DNA from: Aurelia coerulea
Taxonomy: Eukaryota; Cnidaria; Scyphozoa; Semaeostomeae; Ulmaridae
Length of the DNA: 64,000 nucleotides
Reading direction: 5' to 3'
Assembly: GCA_039566865.1 (NCBI GenBank)
Contig: CM076960.1
Location: forward strand, 11,384,501-11,448,500
The notes under the pieces are model-generated. The model was given only the letters and a program-made list of their open reading frames with translations, had not been told where the DNA came from and made no database searches. Positions 1 through 10,941 of this stretch are shown here, piece by piece (positions within the stretch are counted from its first letter, which is position 1; each line of letters starts with the position of its first letter). The position numbers and the translations under genes are program-made.

Positions 1-1640
1 CCACCAGAGGAGAGAGGACTGTATATTGGCACAAATCCCTGTATGACTGGATAGTGCAGTACTTTCTATATGTAATGAGTCTGTTTTTGGCAACTGTAAT
101 TTTCAATTGAAATTTATCAATCAAAGAGAGGTTGAGGTGGAGGTGCTGCAGGTCACTTTGGCAAAAACAGCAATGAAGGAATTCAATTCTTTGGAGTGTC
201 TTCAGTTCAAATGAATAATTGCAAGCAAGTTCACATTTCTATTTTCTGGAATTTTCTTATTCATATCTTATCTGGTGATTTGTTGATTTCAACAACAGTC
301 AAATATGAAATTATCCTTGCGTCCTTTATCAAATTGTGTACAGAAGAAGCAGCAGACTTTCAAAATATTCCTTTAATGCAAAGCTATAGTAGATTCTATG
401 AAGATGTTGCCATTATCTGTAATGATGCCATTATCTGTTTCATGTAATGATGCATCAGAAATCTACAGTATGTGAAATTGTGAAATCAATTGCACATATT
501 TCTTTATAAGAAACTGCCCATAAGAAACTCAACTCTCAGATCCCCAAATATTAAGAAACTCCAGTACTGGGAAAATATAACTTAAGAAACTATTTATTTG
601 ATAAAGGAATTCCTTAACATACTTTTACTTTATTTCTACTTGTTTCTTGTATCATATTATTTGTAAGGTACTTGAGCAATGTCTAAGGCTTCAAAACTTT
701 GTTTAGGAATGTTCAGAGTGGAACAGGAAGTAAATATGAAAATTGTTATGGAATAATAATAATGCAAAATGGAACCTATGGAAACTCATAAGAAACTCTG
801 GGTACTCAAAATCTGATAATTTTAAGAAACTTTCAGTACTGGCGCAAATTCTTTAGTTTCTTTAAGAAATACCTGTTGTACCTGTTTTCTAGATTTTAGG
901 ATGTCCACCACATATTGCACAACATTTTCAAATCACATACTGGGTGAGTCAATAACATCCATTGTACAAAATCAGAATCATTGCAAAGAAATCTGCTTTC
1001 CTTTCAATTTCAGCAGGATACTTTAGGCATGTGCCAAAATTAAGCATCTTTTTGGAAACTTGCAAACTTGGTAGCTTTTCCAACTAAAAATGAAGACAGA
1101 CAAATTATGATTTCCCTCCAGTTTTGGTAGCCTACTGGGTACTTAGGCAGGGCATAATTCAATGATCATTTGCATTTTCCTAGTAAAACTTGACAAGAAG
1201 CATGATATTGATACAGATATACAGACAGTTCTAATCAAAAGTATAAACGTAAATTTAAATGATGTCATATACATGTGAACAAATAACTTGTGAATGATTC
1301 ATATTCAAAATGACTGTGATAAACAAATAAAGATTCTGTTTTCAATGTTGAATCGAAATTACCTGAAATAAACCACGATGAAAGAAGAGAGAACCCCAGT
1401 TTTAGTTTTCATGACATTGGCCTAGTCTAGTCTAGGCTATGTATGTCAAGCCCTGCCTGCCAAGTCAAGTTGGCCTAATAATTGAAATGTCATTTTAAAG
1501 TTTACTGCATGCAAATTTCCTTGGTTTGACTATCTTGAAGGCTCTATTGTACACATTTTTTGTTGTTTAGTATCTATAAAGAATGTAGGAAATTGAAAAG
1601 AAAGACAAAATAAGCTCACCCGGCGGCAGGAAAAATTTTC
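1..1640. other. AT-rich non-coding stretch, no gene seen
   Basis: No convincing coding region was found on either strand; the short open frames lack recognisable motifs. The stretch holds a diverged repeat at about 500-900, listed separately. A good-looking splice donor reading to the left (minus strand) lies near 1618-1625, but I could not build an exon around it. Confidence 0.5.
500..900. repeat. Diverged repeat rich in TAAGAAACT, also at 33.3-33.8 kb and inverted at 3.0-3.1 kb
   Basis: The motif AAGAAACT recurs through this block. The sequence around 525-590 (AACTCAACTCTCAGATC, then CCAGTACTGGGAAAATAT) reappears inverted at about 3020-3110, and a diverged direct copy runs through about 33330-33790 inside the Mutator-like element. 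The inverted pair 520-590 / 3020-3110 encloses 2.4 kb that includes an ORF1-like gene, so it could be the ends of an old TIR element. I see no clear target duplication. Confidence 0.45.
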
Positions 1641-2131
1641 TCCTTCCAACTTGAAACGATATGAAAAAGCGCGCCTCCAGTCTCAATATGAGGCCAGATC
1701 ACTGCAAATTTTGATAGACTTCTTGAGCGTCTTCCAAAGCTGTTTGACCGACTTACAAACACCCTGTGATCTTGGCAAAATCCTCAAAAACGATGCTTTT
1801 TTGATGACCGCGCATCTTGTGATGCAACTTTGACCGTCTTACCAATCATATTCGCCCATTTGATTGTTTCATATACAAAACAAAACAATTGCGTAGGAAA
1901 GTATTGCATAAGAAATTCCGCATTCGAGAAAACACAGATTGAATTGAATTGAAGTTTCGCGTGCAAATGACTACGAGGCATATCCAGCATGGCTGAACAG
2001 CAAAGCAAACGAATGTCATCAGGGGCGTCAGAACTTCGATCAGAGCATGAATGAACGAAATTTGCTGCCGCATGAAGTTGATGCGGCAGTACTGAAACCA
2101 TTAAAAAAGATCTTGAATATTTTGAATGTTC

Positions 2132-2887
2132 TCATTTAGACTTGAGATAAAATGACTTTCCACTTTTTTCTTGAAACTTTGACCGACTTCTGTAAGTCTC
2201 GTAAGTCGGTCTGGATCCGCCCCTGTAGCCATTCAAATTTCTGCCTTGTAACATTTCGTTCGTTTTTCCAATCAACTTTAATCTCTTCTTCGTTAAATCC
2301 AGTCGAACTCTATACTTGTCTGAATTCTTTCTCGCCTTATACACCATTGTACGGTGACGCCACGTTGTAAATCTGATTATCATCTGACGAAATTTTTTGC
2401 CTTGGCTTTCCTTTATTTGCCCTATCCGGTGCGCTCTATCAATTGCAGAATCAGGGATTTTCACAGATAATTCATTGAAAATTTTCTTGACTTTTTTCAA
2501 ACAATCTTCGCCAGTCTCAGGTTCCCCTGCCTTGATCTCAACATTATTTATCCGCAAACAGAGTCGTCTCTGATACTGTTCTTGTTCATCCGCAGTCTTC
2601 TGCCGATGGCTAACATACTTTTCCATGAGGACAAGCCTTGATTCAAGAATATTGATCTTCGACTGTTGGTCTTTGATTACATTCAACAGTCCTTGTATAT
2701 CATCCTTTGAAGCAAGATCCTCTTTGAGACTGTCCAGTTTTTTGTCCAAAATCTTTTCAAATGCTGAGCGTGTCATGAAATCCTCCTCCATTTTGTCAGG
2801 AGGGCCTAATTCTTCATTCTTCGACCGAGAACATGCTTGCCGCGGCATAACGATTTGTCGGCTGTTACGCGTGCAAATCAGTATCAA
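2132..2887 (-). CDS. LINE ORF1-like coiled-coil RNA-binding protein (L1 ORF1p type)
   Basis: A 251-residue protein resembling ORF1p of L1-like retrotransposons (Transposase_22 type), an RNA chaperone that packages the element's RNA. A charged N-terminal region (about residues 30-100) has the heptad pattern of a coiled coil. It is followed by an RRM-like core with QRRLCLRI and GEDCLKKVKKIF, then the signature DRAHRIG, then a basic C-terminal part with TWRHRTMVYKARK and VRLDLTKKRL. A second copy with the same blocks lies at 21964-22728 and a more distant one at 39401-40258. No RT follows within reach, so this is an orphan ORF1 or one cut off from its ORF2. The frame is intact. The start may be the internal Met near residue 14 or 33 rather than the first. 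Confidence 0.65.
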   Translation of the reverse strand: MILICTRNSRQIVMPRQACSRSKNEELGPPDKMEEDFMTRSAFEKILDKKLDSLKEDLASKDDIQGLLNVIKDQQSKINILESRLVLMEKYVSHRQKTADEQEQYQRRLCLRINNVEIKAGEPETGEDCLKKVKKIFNELSVKIPDSAIDRAHRIGQIKESQGKKFRQMIIRFTTWRHRTMVYKARKNSDKYRVRLDLTKKRLKLIGKTNEMLQGRNLNGYRGGSRPTYETYRSRSKFQEKSGKSFYLKSK

Positions 2888-3019
2888 TGATCCATCAATA
2901 TTCCCTAATCAAGTTAAATTTCTTCAACGTTTCCATCCCACAAAGTTATTTTACAAAACAACGTGTTTTGAAACCATATTTATCTTGCACACGAAAAAAA
3001 CACGTCCGAACCCTAAGAT

Positions 3020-3115
3020 ATAGATATATTTTCCCAGTACTGGTTAAGATATATTTTCCCAGTACTGGAGTTCCTTACTTTTTGGTGATCTGAGAGTTGA
3101 GTTTCTAACAAAATA
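3020..3115. repeat. Short tandem repeat plus inverted copy of the 520-590 sequence
   Basis: A unit of about 27 bp ending in TTTTCCCAGTACTGG occurs twice in tandem. The block, read on the minus strand, matches 520-590 (AGAAACTCAACTCTCAGATC). It may be the right end of an old inverted-repeat element. Confidence 0.45.
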
Positions 3116-3602
3116 ATTTGTGTAAACCTGATTGTTCCAAAAATAAATTTACTTTAAAAGTGTTTCTTATGTCTCTTCAATTCCTGCCTGGGACCTCCCC
3201 CAGACAGCCTGGGCATAAACAGAACTGTTTGAACAAATACCAGAGGCAGGCAGGAATTTTTTTGGTGAATGCCCAGTGCTGCAACATGCCATATTCTCAG
3301 TTACAGTTTAACCTTGAACTGCATAATTAGATCCTGATGTTGTCAAATACCCCAGAACAAGGAAAAATTTACTTCAAATATAAAGGGCATGGTGGGGAAT
3401 ATATTTTGCGCAAATACCTAGGGGTATCCCAGTGGGGGATGGGCAGGATAGGAATTGAAAGAGACATGTTCCATCATCAAATGAGAGTCCTAAAAGAGGA
3501 GGATGAAAAACGAGAACAAGCTTGTAATGCGATGAGTTCAATATCAAACATTCAGAAATGTTCTCAACATCAACAAGTTTTGCTTTATCTTCATTTGCTT
3601 TT

Positions 3603-5072
3603 TCAGCATTGCAGCCGCTCCCATGTATGGTCTAATTGGTAAATGTCTTTGCTCTTTGTTGGTGCTGACACATCTTGCTGCCCTAAAAAGTAAACAATGC
3701 AGAAAGTTTAAGCGATCAAAAAGTAAAAAAAAGGAGACCTGACAGAGATACACCAACTTTGTATAAACCATGTTAAATTGCAAGTGTAAATGGGGTATAA
3801 CTTTTCCTTTATCAATTCTCATTCATACTCTGATAACGCAAGGGCCGGTTTTCCTTTTTTTATATCAATTTAGACAGAATTCAAATGTGCAAAAAACTGT
3901 TTGAGGTGTTAATGATTGGGCATGAAAATTTCTTGGTTGGGAGGTAGGGGTCTGGAAGAAACATCTTCAGAACATTTCTCACAACAGATTGATTGGCAAG
4001 TCTTCCCCTTTGAGGGAGAGGGGAAAGTTTAAGCAGCACACCAGAAGCATGGTGTATAGTGAAATATCAAAAATTTAGTTTCCTTTCAAGAGTGCCATTA
4101 TTAGTCCAGAAAATTTCAAAAGGTGTATTTTCCTGTACTGTAATTAACATTTTTATCCACAAGCAGATGATAAAACATACCTTTGTCTTCCTCTCTATTG
4201 CCTCCTCTACTGGCAGCACTTTTTGGTTTCTTCAAGTTAAATCTACAGAAAAAAGGTGTAATAGTCTTAGAGCTCAGTTGTTGATAAAGCCTAGACTATT
4301 TTCAGACAAGAACAATCCTCGTGTGGTACTTTTATGAAAATAGAGGAAGGAGGGGCAGAAAGTGTTATTGAATACACATGATTTGTAAAAAAGAAACTTT
4401 GTTATTATAGTTTTCAGGAAAGAACCGAGACTGAGAGCTCACCACGCACACACTGACAGTAGGAAAATTAAACCAGGTTTTGATACAAAATAAAGAAGGC
4501 TGGCAAGCAAATTCATCACAACAGAAGAGGCATAATAATGTTGCATAGTTTTATATGTGGGGGTGGAATGGTTTTCAAGTGCAGTGTTTATGTTAGGCCC
4601 AAAAAGTAGTTTTGGGGTATTTTGCTGGGATGTTTGGTGTTTTGAAAGCTGGCTTTGCAAATAATTCCAGTTAAGACAAATATGTGTTGAGTTAAACTGG
4701 CAATCTAATGCTTTTCGTAAAGTATTTTATGTCGTAACATCTCAAAGAAAAACCACCCCGTGGAGGCCCAACAAACATAACAGTCAACAAATATATGGCC
4801 TAAAGTACTGTAGTTACCAAATATGGCCAAAAATAGTTCAAAAGCATACCTCTCTCCGGATGAATTCCAATGAAATACGGAAAGGAGATAACTCAGAATC
4901 ATTTTGAAACAGTTCTGCCAATCTAAAAGAATACCACTGCTAACAAAATCCTGTCACTGAGGTAGATTCCGTAGCGAGATTTTTCCAAACCTTGCGGTAA
5001 AGTTTCTGTCCAATGGCTGCCGCAGTCGTCCAAATCATTATCATTTTCTCGGGTAATTCCATCCGACTTCAT
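3603..5072 (-). CDS. Candidate spliced host gene, small unknown protein (at least four exons)
   Basis: Splice signals and open frames on the minus strand support a small spliced gene. Exon 1, 5072-4991, starts at ATG and ends phase 1 at GTTTGG (weak donor). Exon 2, 4914-4850, follows a CAG acceptor, restores the frame (peptide LFQNDSELSPFR) and ends at a GTATGC donor. A later exon, 4242-4181, has a strong polypyrimidine/CTGTAG acceptor and a GTATGT donor and encodes a basic peptide with KKPKSAASRGG. The last exon, 3682-3603, joins it in phase after a TTTTTAG acceptor and ends at TGA (3605-3603). Exon 2 ends in phase 0 while the 4242 exon needs phase 2, so at least one exon between them is missing from the model. 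No domain recognised. The first exon lies just left of the DIRS-like element, so its promoter region may be disrupted. Confidence 0.4.
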
Positions 5073-5094
5073 CCAAAATAGTATAGTAAATATA

Positions 5095-6024
5095 TTGATA
5101 AATCCTTTCTGTAATATTTGCACCAAGAAATACATTAAAAAACTGCATTCTGTGGTCGATGCGAGCGGATATTTCGAAGCACTATTTCACAATACAAATC
5201 TTCCATTGACAAGTTGGTGTTTCACCCAAACAACTTTCACGTCTTCAAAATTTTTGCCACGCGCGTTGTCCCGCAGCACAGCCCCTTTAAATCTCTGGAT
5301 GAAAACGCCTCCAGTTCATTTCGATTCGATCACATACCTTCCAAGATATATGGAACAGTCCTCTTTCCAATCCAAAATGGATGACAAATCAGGGTACGAC
5401 TATATTCTAATCTCCGAAGAGAGTAAAAAGTTCTTTGGGTTGTACTGGCAAGGCTGGTATTTTGTTTATAACACGATACCATTTGGTTGGAGCCCGAGCG
5501 CCTACGTTTACCACACTACTGGCCTCGGTGCTTCCTACTACATACGCTCAAACGGTGTGCCTTTAACCCAGTACATTAACGATCGTCACCTTGGCCAAGT
5601 TCAATTGCCCCCTGAGGTTGCAATAGATTGGTCAAATCTAGAGCTAGCTAATGCAGCAGTCTTCATCTCTGGTTTAATACTTGCACGCTGTGGTTATTTC
5701 ATTGGCATTCAAAAATCAGTTCTACTGCCACAGCAATCACTCTCATTCCTTGGTTTCATTGTTGGTTCTGTGCGCCAAGCCTTTATTTTGCCAGAACAGA
5801 AAAGACAACAATTTGCTTCTCTCCAAGATTCCATTAGCGAGGCACGTTTTGTATCCGTAAAGACTTTGCAGAGGTTTACTGGAAAGGCTGTTTCTTTTGC
5901 TTTACCGCAGCAAAACTTTATGTCAGAGAGACAAATGCACATTAAAGTAAAGGAATACGATCGTGTAAAATGGTTCGAAACTCGGAAGACCCGAAGGCTG
6001 AACTCAGCCATTGGAAGTTTTTAG
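5095..6024 (+). pseudogene. DIRS-like reverse transcriptase, N-terminal part, frameshifted
   Basis: Copies element RNA into DNA. The RT core runs from about residue 80. DDKSGYDYILI is the catalytic motif A region, FFGLYWQGW and YNTIPFGWSPSAYVY are characteristic of DIRS-family RTs, and YINDRH is the motif C (normally YIDD), so the second catalytic position shows N where D is usual. A later block, CGYFIGIQKS...LSFLGFIV, is the usual RT tail. The early RT motifs are missing and the first ~60 residues look unrelated. The frame is lost near 5970-6020, where the RNase H part continues in another frame, so the copy is most likely dead. Confidence 0.75.
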
Positions 6025-6834
6025 ATTCCTGGACGGGAATCATGCCTTGGAAAAATGAGAAACACCTAACTGTGAAGCTTTCTTCAGATGCATCAAATTC
6101 TGGTTGGGGCGGTGTTCTCAAAAGCAAAGATGGACCTTTAGAAACAAGAGATTACTGGTCTAACGATGAACAATCGCTCCCTATAGCAGTAAAAGAGGCC
6201 AAAGCTTTGTGCAATACCCTCATTTCATTTTCAAATAAGATCTGCAATAGTAGAGTGGATGCTTTGGTGGATAATAAAAACCTGGTTCTGGAACAATGAA
6301 GGTGGACGCAATGCTGCCCTTAATAAGGAGATGAAAAATCTGTTTGAAATATGCCTCAAACTTAACATGTCACTGAATCTGTACTACACTCCATCAGCAT
6401 TAATGGAGGCAGATGCTCCGTCAAGATTTGTATCTGACATAGACTGTCGACTTTCACATTCAGCATGGAAATTGGTAGACAGCACATACGGCCCACACTC
6501 TTTCGATTTCATGGCTATTCCTTCTAACGTCCAAAAGAGCCGTTCAGGGAACCCTTTGAAATTCTTTGCACCCCATGATTGCCCTGGATCTGAAGGCACC
6601 AATGTTTTCGCTCAGTCCCTGTCGCTAAATGAGAATTACTACATATTTCCACCGTTTGTCCTCGTTGGCCCGCTAATCAAGTTTATGAAACAGGAGGTCA
6701 GAGGACTTACCATGATATTGCCAGACGTCTCCCCGAGAAAATATTGGTGGCCGATAGTGGATTCCTTGTCTGCTGACAAACTGCTTCAAGGCAAGAAGGG
6801 TCAGAGTGGTATCATCGAGTTCCCCCCAAATTAG
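5970..6834 (+). pseudogene. DIRS-like RNase H and linker, frameshifted
   Basis: Continuation of the element's polyprotein: RNase H removes the RNA template. The motif LSSDASNSGWGG carries the first catalytic Asp, KEAKAL the Glu, and ALVDNKNLV the next Asp. Another frameshift near 6290 (the frame stops at 6299 and homology goes on in the frame of 6259-6834) leads to a segment with YYTPSALMEADAPSRF, corresponding to the A-D-x-x-S-R region that ends RNase H in these elements. The C-terminal end overlaps the recombinase frame by 29 bases, as is common in DIRS-like elements. Confidence 0.7.
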
Positions 6835-8251
6835 AAGCAAGGCTGGCATACAAGGTCACTCCCCTGGGATTTGCATGCTGTACGATTTATGTTTTGATTT
6901 TACCTTTCAGAGTTTACCAGAAGTTCCAAGCATTTGGAAACCAGCCGTCAGCTTTCTTGCTTGTTGTTATGCTAATGACTTTGACTTTATCTTTTGCCAA
7001 AAATGTGGTCATAAAAGAGTGTATGCCGCCACATCTTTTTGTCCTGTCCCAATAGACATCGACACAGATAGAATCGAACAACGCTTTTCGTCTTTGTTGA
7101 AATTCAAGAAAGATAAACCGTACCAGCGCCAAAAGTCAAGTCTCCAGCATCAATTAGAGTCCTTTCTGTGGTCCCTTCCTCAAAGAAAATCATTAGCAAT
7201 TGCCTCCCCTAAAGATGTTATTTCCTTCCTAATATGGAGGGACAAATTTGGGAAGTTAGTCACCCATTCCGATCAATGTCTATCAGCTTCAACAGAAGGT
7301 ATGACTTGTGTTTGCCCAAAAATTCTGGCTGCAGGGACGATCGACAACAATGTTGGCAAACTTCGTACAATATCTAAGGAAATCGGTAGGGGCTCGGTTT
7401 GGAACGATGAACTAAACATTGGCAACCCTGCCGCTCATCCTTCAGTGCGAGAATATCATTTGTTAGTTCTCGAGGAGCAAACGGTTGCAAGAAGATTACC
7501 TTCCCAAGCAGTCCCAATATTCATCAATAAACTTGCAACAATTTGTCAGGACTTAAGGTCACGAGTCTCCAATCCACACATTTCTCCTTCAAACAGATAC
7601 ATACTAGCAAGGGACTTGGCATTTTTCTCTATCGATTTTTTCTCAGGGGACAGAGGATCAGATTTAGGACGAGTAAAATCCACCGATGTCCTCTGCTTTC
7701 CAGACAATACTGGTTTTATCATCAAGCAAGTTTTTGGAAAAACATTGCGCGGAACTGGATCCAACATCTTCGGCCTTAAACAGATACCAGGCTCTCCCGC
7801 GTGTCCCGTGGCGAACTTACGATGCTATATCGCTCTAACAGCTGCAATGTCCATAGAATTGAAAACGGGATACCTTTTTCGTACAACTAACCGCCAAGGT
7901 AACATATCTGATTCACCTTTTATTGGCTCCGCAGCTGCCAACAGACTCAAGAGGTATTTGAAGGAACTAAACATAGCTGAGGGGGACACAATGCATAGCT
8001 TCCGTCGAGGTTGTTCCATAACGCTGGCAGCGCTAGGAATATCATATGAAGACATCGCGAGGCACGTGGGATGGAGAAGTGTTGGGACTGCCGCATATTA
8101 CTGTCAATATGAAAGCATAACCGGTAAGGACAGCACAAGTGATCTGCTTGCAACCCGTATGGCTTCGATGAATAACCACACTGAGCAATATGAAAGATGT
8201 GGAGCTAAAAACCTATCTGCTGGAAAAGAACTAACCCCATTATTTACTTGA
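6806..8251 (+). CDS. Tyrosine recombinase of the DIRS-like element
   Basis: A 481-codon open frame whose C-terminal half is a tyrosine (phage-integrase type) recombinase, the enzyme that inserts the circular cDNA. Visible catalytic positions are Arg in SGDRGSDLGR (about residue 285), a Lys in VFGKTLRG, the H-x-x-R pair in HSFRRG, the H-x-x-W of ARHVGW, and a candidate nucleophile Tyr in TAAYYCQY. The N-terminal half holds an F-C-x-x-C segment (IFCQKCGHK) that may bind metal. The frame is intact although RT and RNase H are broken. It begins inside the preceding frame; the true start could be one of several Met or a fused frame. Confidence 0.8.
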   Translation: MVSSSSPQIRSKAGIQGHSPGICMLYDLCFDFTFQSLPEVPSIWKPAVSFLACCYANDFDFIFCQKCGHKRVYAATSFCPVPIDIDTDRIEQRFSSLLKFKKDKPYQRQKSSLQHQLESFLWSLPQRKSLAIASPKDVISFLIWRDKFGKLVTHSDQCLSASTEGMTCVCPKILAAGTIDNNVGKLRTISKEIGRGSVWNDELNIGNPAAHPSVREYHLLVLEEQTVARRLPSQAVPIFINKLATICQDLRSRVSNPHISPSNRYILARDLAFFSIDFFSGDRGSDLGRVKSTDVLCFPDNTGFIIKQVFGKTLRGTGSNIFGLKQIPGSPACPVANLRCYIALTAAMSIELKTGYLFRTTNRQGNISDSPFIGSAAANRLKRYLKELNIAEGDTMHSFRRGCSITLAALGISYEDIARHVGWRSVGTAAYYCQYESITGKDSTSDLLATRMASMNNHTEQYERCGAKNLSAGKELTPLFT

Positions 8252-8413
8252 ATTACTGACTTGCTTCACCTCTTCGTTTCCTTTAGATGAAATTTCATAA
8301 TTGGTTCCTTTTTTGAGTTTTGGATAGTGCATCTAATATGATCTAATTATCATTGTGAGATTTGTTTACTTTATCTGTTTTCCTTTCCTAATTGTCGAAC
8401 AGTGCCCTCCGAA
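8252..8413 (+). other. 3' untranslated region of the DIRS-like element
   Basis: Non-coding T-rich sequence between the recombinase stop and the first copy of the 65-bp repeat. Nothing else is seen. Confidence 0.5.
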
Positions 8414-8478
8414 GCACTCTCCATATCTTAGGTACCGCAGTAGGAGAAGTGGCATATCCAGTGAAATAGGATACTATT
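8414..8478 (+). repeat. First copy of 65-bp direct repeat at the DIRS-like 3' end
   Basis: Begins GCACTCTCCATATCTTAGGT and ends GGATACTATT. The second copy at 8699-8763 differs at only a few positions. In split-direct-repeat elements (Ngaro/PAT) the 3' end has the order B1-A2-B2, and this pair could be B1 and B2 with A2 between them. The matching A1 at the left end was not found. Confidence 0.7.
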
Positions 8479-8698
8479 CTCACTGGTATGAAACTCCTGC
8501 TCCCAAGGGACCTAAAAGATATCCCATTGTATTTGTGGTCCCAACGGAAAATGCCCTATATAAAACCATAGGTCACGCCTTGCTCTGCCCTCTTTCACCA
8601 ACAAGCAGCCTGAGGGAGTCCAAAAATCGACCCACCCACCTCCCTCAGCGACGGCGAGGATAGGCCATTCCAACTACCCAAACAGCGAACCGTCCTTC

Positions 8699-8763
8699 GC
8701 ACTCTCCATATCTTAGGTACCGCAGTAGGAGGAGTGTCATATCCAGTGAAATAGGATACTATT
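8699..8763 (+). repeat. Second copy of 65-bp direct repeat, element terminus
   Basis: Near-identical to 8414-8478, separated from it by 220 bp. Its last bases (ACTATT) run straight into LINE sequence, with the final ATT shared by both elements as microhomology. Confidence 0.7.
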
Positions 8764-9723
8764 ACTGCGCATGATTTTTTACGAGTCGCTCTTATAGAGG
8801 CGTATAATTTGGTGTATAATTATGATCTTATAGGCATTGTTGAAACCCATCTTGACAACACTGTGGAGGAAGATAGACTGGCATTAGATGGCTATACATT
8901 TATTAAAAATAACCATCCTACAAATGTGAAAAGGGGTGGTGTTTGGCTATACATAAAAGATTCTCTTGCTTTAAAAAACCGTTCTGATTTAGTGACCCTC
9001 CCAGAATGTATTCTGTACGAAATTCAATTAAACAGGAACAAGTACTTCTTCGCCGTAATTTATAGAAGTCCAAGTCAGGACCCGGAGGAATTTGATAACT
9101 TTACAATAAACTTCGAGTTGATGTTATCCAAAATGCAAGCAGAAAATCCATTCTGCGTTATAATTACTGGGGATTTCAACTGTAGATCAACTCAGTGGTG
9201 GGAAAATGATATTGAAAATAGCGAAGGAAAACTGTTTGAGCCACTAGCGTCTGATAATGGTCTTCATCAGTTGATATTAGAACCAACCCATTTGATGGGC
9301 GATTCCAAATCCTGTATTGATTTGATATTTACTGATCAACCTAATCTCATAGTTGGGTCTGGTGTTCATCCTTCACTACATGAGCAGTACCACCATCAAA
9401 TTGTTTACGGTAAATTATCTGTTTCAAACATAACACTACCTCCATACACTCGCAAGATTTGGTTCCACGACAAGGCAGACTTTGTAGCCATTAGGAAAAG
9501 CATTGAAATGTTTGCTTGGTACGAACATCTTGATAACATAACATGCCCTAATGAACAGGTAAAACTACTCAATGAAGTCCTTTTGAATATTTATTCTAAT
9601 TTCATTCCTAATAAGGTTAAAACAATTGGGCCTCGCCAAGCACCCTGGATAACGAAGACCATCAAAAACTTTCTCAGGAAAAAAAATAGTGCATATAAAA
9701 GTTTCGTGAGGGGTGGTCGGTAA
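8761..9723 (+). pseudogene. LINE A apurinic-type endonuclease domain
   Basis: The APE endonuclease nicks target DNA for target-primed reverse transcription. Visible motifs are VETHLDN (catalytic Glu region), YRSPSQDPEEF, TGDFNCRSTQWW (Asp/Asn pair), and SCIDLIFTD. The terminal SDH motif seen in active enzymes is replaced by HPSLHEQYHH. The frame is open from 8761 although the first Met is at 8809. It ends at a stop (9721-9723) where copies B and C read on, so this is a nonsense change inside one long ORF2. Confidence 0.75.
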
Positions 9724-10860
9724 GATGACAAGCTTGAAGGTATACAAAAGATGATATCTGAAGGCACAAGACTAATTGAGGAAGCCAAGCGGAATTACTT
9801 CCTTAAAGCTGGGAATACCTTGGCTAATCCTGGGTTGTAGAACCTATTGGACCTTGATAAATACTGTTCTAAACAAAGTTAAGATTCCCATAATACCACC
9901 ACTTCTTGAGAACGGGCTGTTTGTAACGGGTTTTACCGAAAAGGCACAGATATTTAATGACTACTTTATACTTCAGTGCACAACTGTTGACACAGGTAGT
10001 GTAATTCCACAAGATATTCCAATTACTACGACTCTAATATGTGATTTTGTCATCTCTGAGGAAAAGACAGTTAACATCATAAGATCACTTAATCCCAATA
10101 AAGCACATGGCTGGGATGAAATATCTGTGAGGATGATAAAGTTGAGCGATGTTGCATTGGTTCTGCCCCTCAAGATAATGTTTACAAATTGATGAGGCGT
10201 GGCTTTTTTCCCGAAATATGGAAATATGCAAATGTAGTGCCGGTTCACAAGAAAACTGAGAAAAATGTGAAAGGGAATTACAGTCCAATTTCTTTTTTGC
10301 CAATTTTTGGGAAAAACTTGAAAAACTCATTTTCGATTCTCTTTACTCACATCTTGCATCACATGAACTACTTAACCCAAATCAATCAGGTTTTCGCCCA
10401 GGAGACTCAACCATCAACCAGTTACTCTCAATAACACATACAGTATTTAACGCTTTTGACTGTAACCCTTCCCTTGATGTTCGTTCTGTGTATCTTGACA
10501 TTTCTAAGGCATTTGATAGGGTATGGCACGATGGTTTAATTTATAAATTAAGACGATGTGGTGTCTCAGGACAACTTCTTTCTATCACCCAAAGTTTTCT
10601 CAAGGATCAAAAGCAGAGGACTGTACTGAATGGGCAGAGCTCTAATTGGGGAGATATTTCGGCAGGGGTACCCCAGGGCTCTATTTTAGGACCTTTGCTT
10701 TTCCTGGTGTATATAAATGTTCTAGCCGTAGGCTTGAAGTGCAATGTTAAGCTATTTGCTGATGATACATCACTATTCACAGTGGTAGAGGATTCCAATA
10801 CAGCTGCCAATGATATGAACCACGACTTGGGCTTGATAAGTCAGTGAGCTCACGCTTGGA
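9724..10860 (+). pseudogene. LINE A reverse transcriptase, multiply frameshifted
   Basis: RT homology continues past the endonuclease stop through at least three frame changes (near 9835, 10190 and 10430). Recognisable blocks are NPNKAHGWDEIS, WKYANVVPVHKK, ISKAFDRVWHDG (motif A), GVPQGSILGPLLF and the catalytic LFADDTSLF (about 10750-10775). The last frame stops at 10845-10847. The copy cannot make a working enzyme. Confidence 0.75.
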
Positions 10861-10941
10861 GAATGTAATTTAATCCTGATCCGCAAAAACAAGCTGTTGA
10901 ATTGACATTTTCAAAGAAGGAAAATTGAAATTGATCTCCCA

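Larger units (their letters stand above)
5095..8763 (+). mobile_element. DIRS-like tyrosine-recombinase retrotransposon (5' end incomplete)
   Basis: Order of parts: reverse transcriptase (5095-6024, frameshift), RNase H (5970-6834), tyrosine recombinase (6806-8251), then a 3' region with a 65-bp direct repeat. This is the layout of DIRS/Ngaro/PAT elements, which integrate by recombinase through a circular intermediate instead of using an integrase or endonuclease. The right boundary is sharp: at 8763 the sequence changes to a 5'-truncated LINE. The left boundary is not visible; clear RT homology begins about 5290-5330 and no left-end repeat was found, so the 5' end is probably lost. Confidence 0.75.

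Noticed and set aside
1784..2101. 105-codon minus-strand frame as a host gene
   Set aside because: Overlapped by other frames, no domain and no consistent splice pair; only an isolated donor-like site near 1620.
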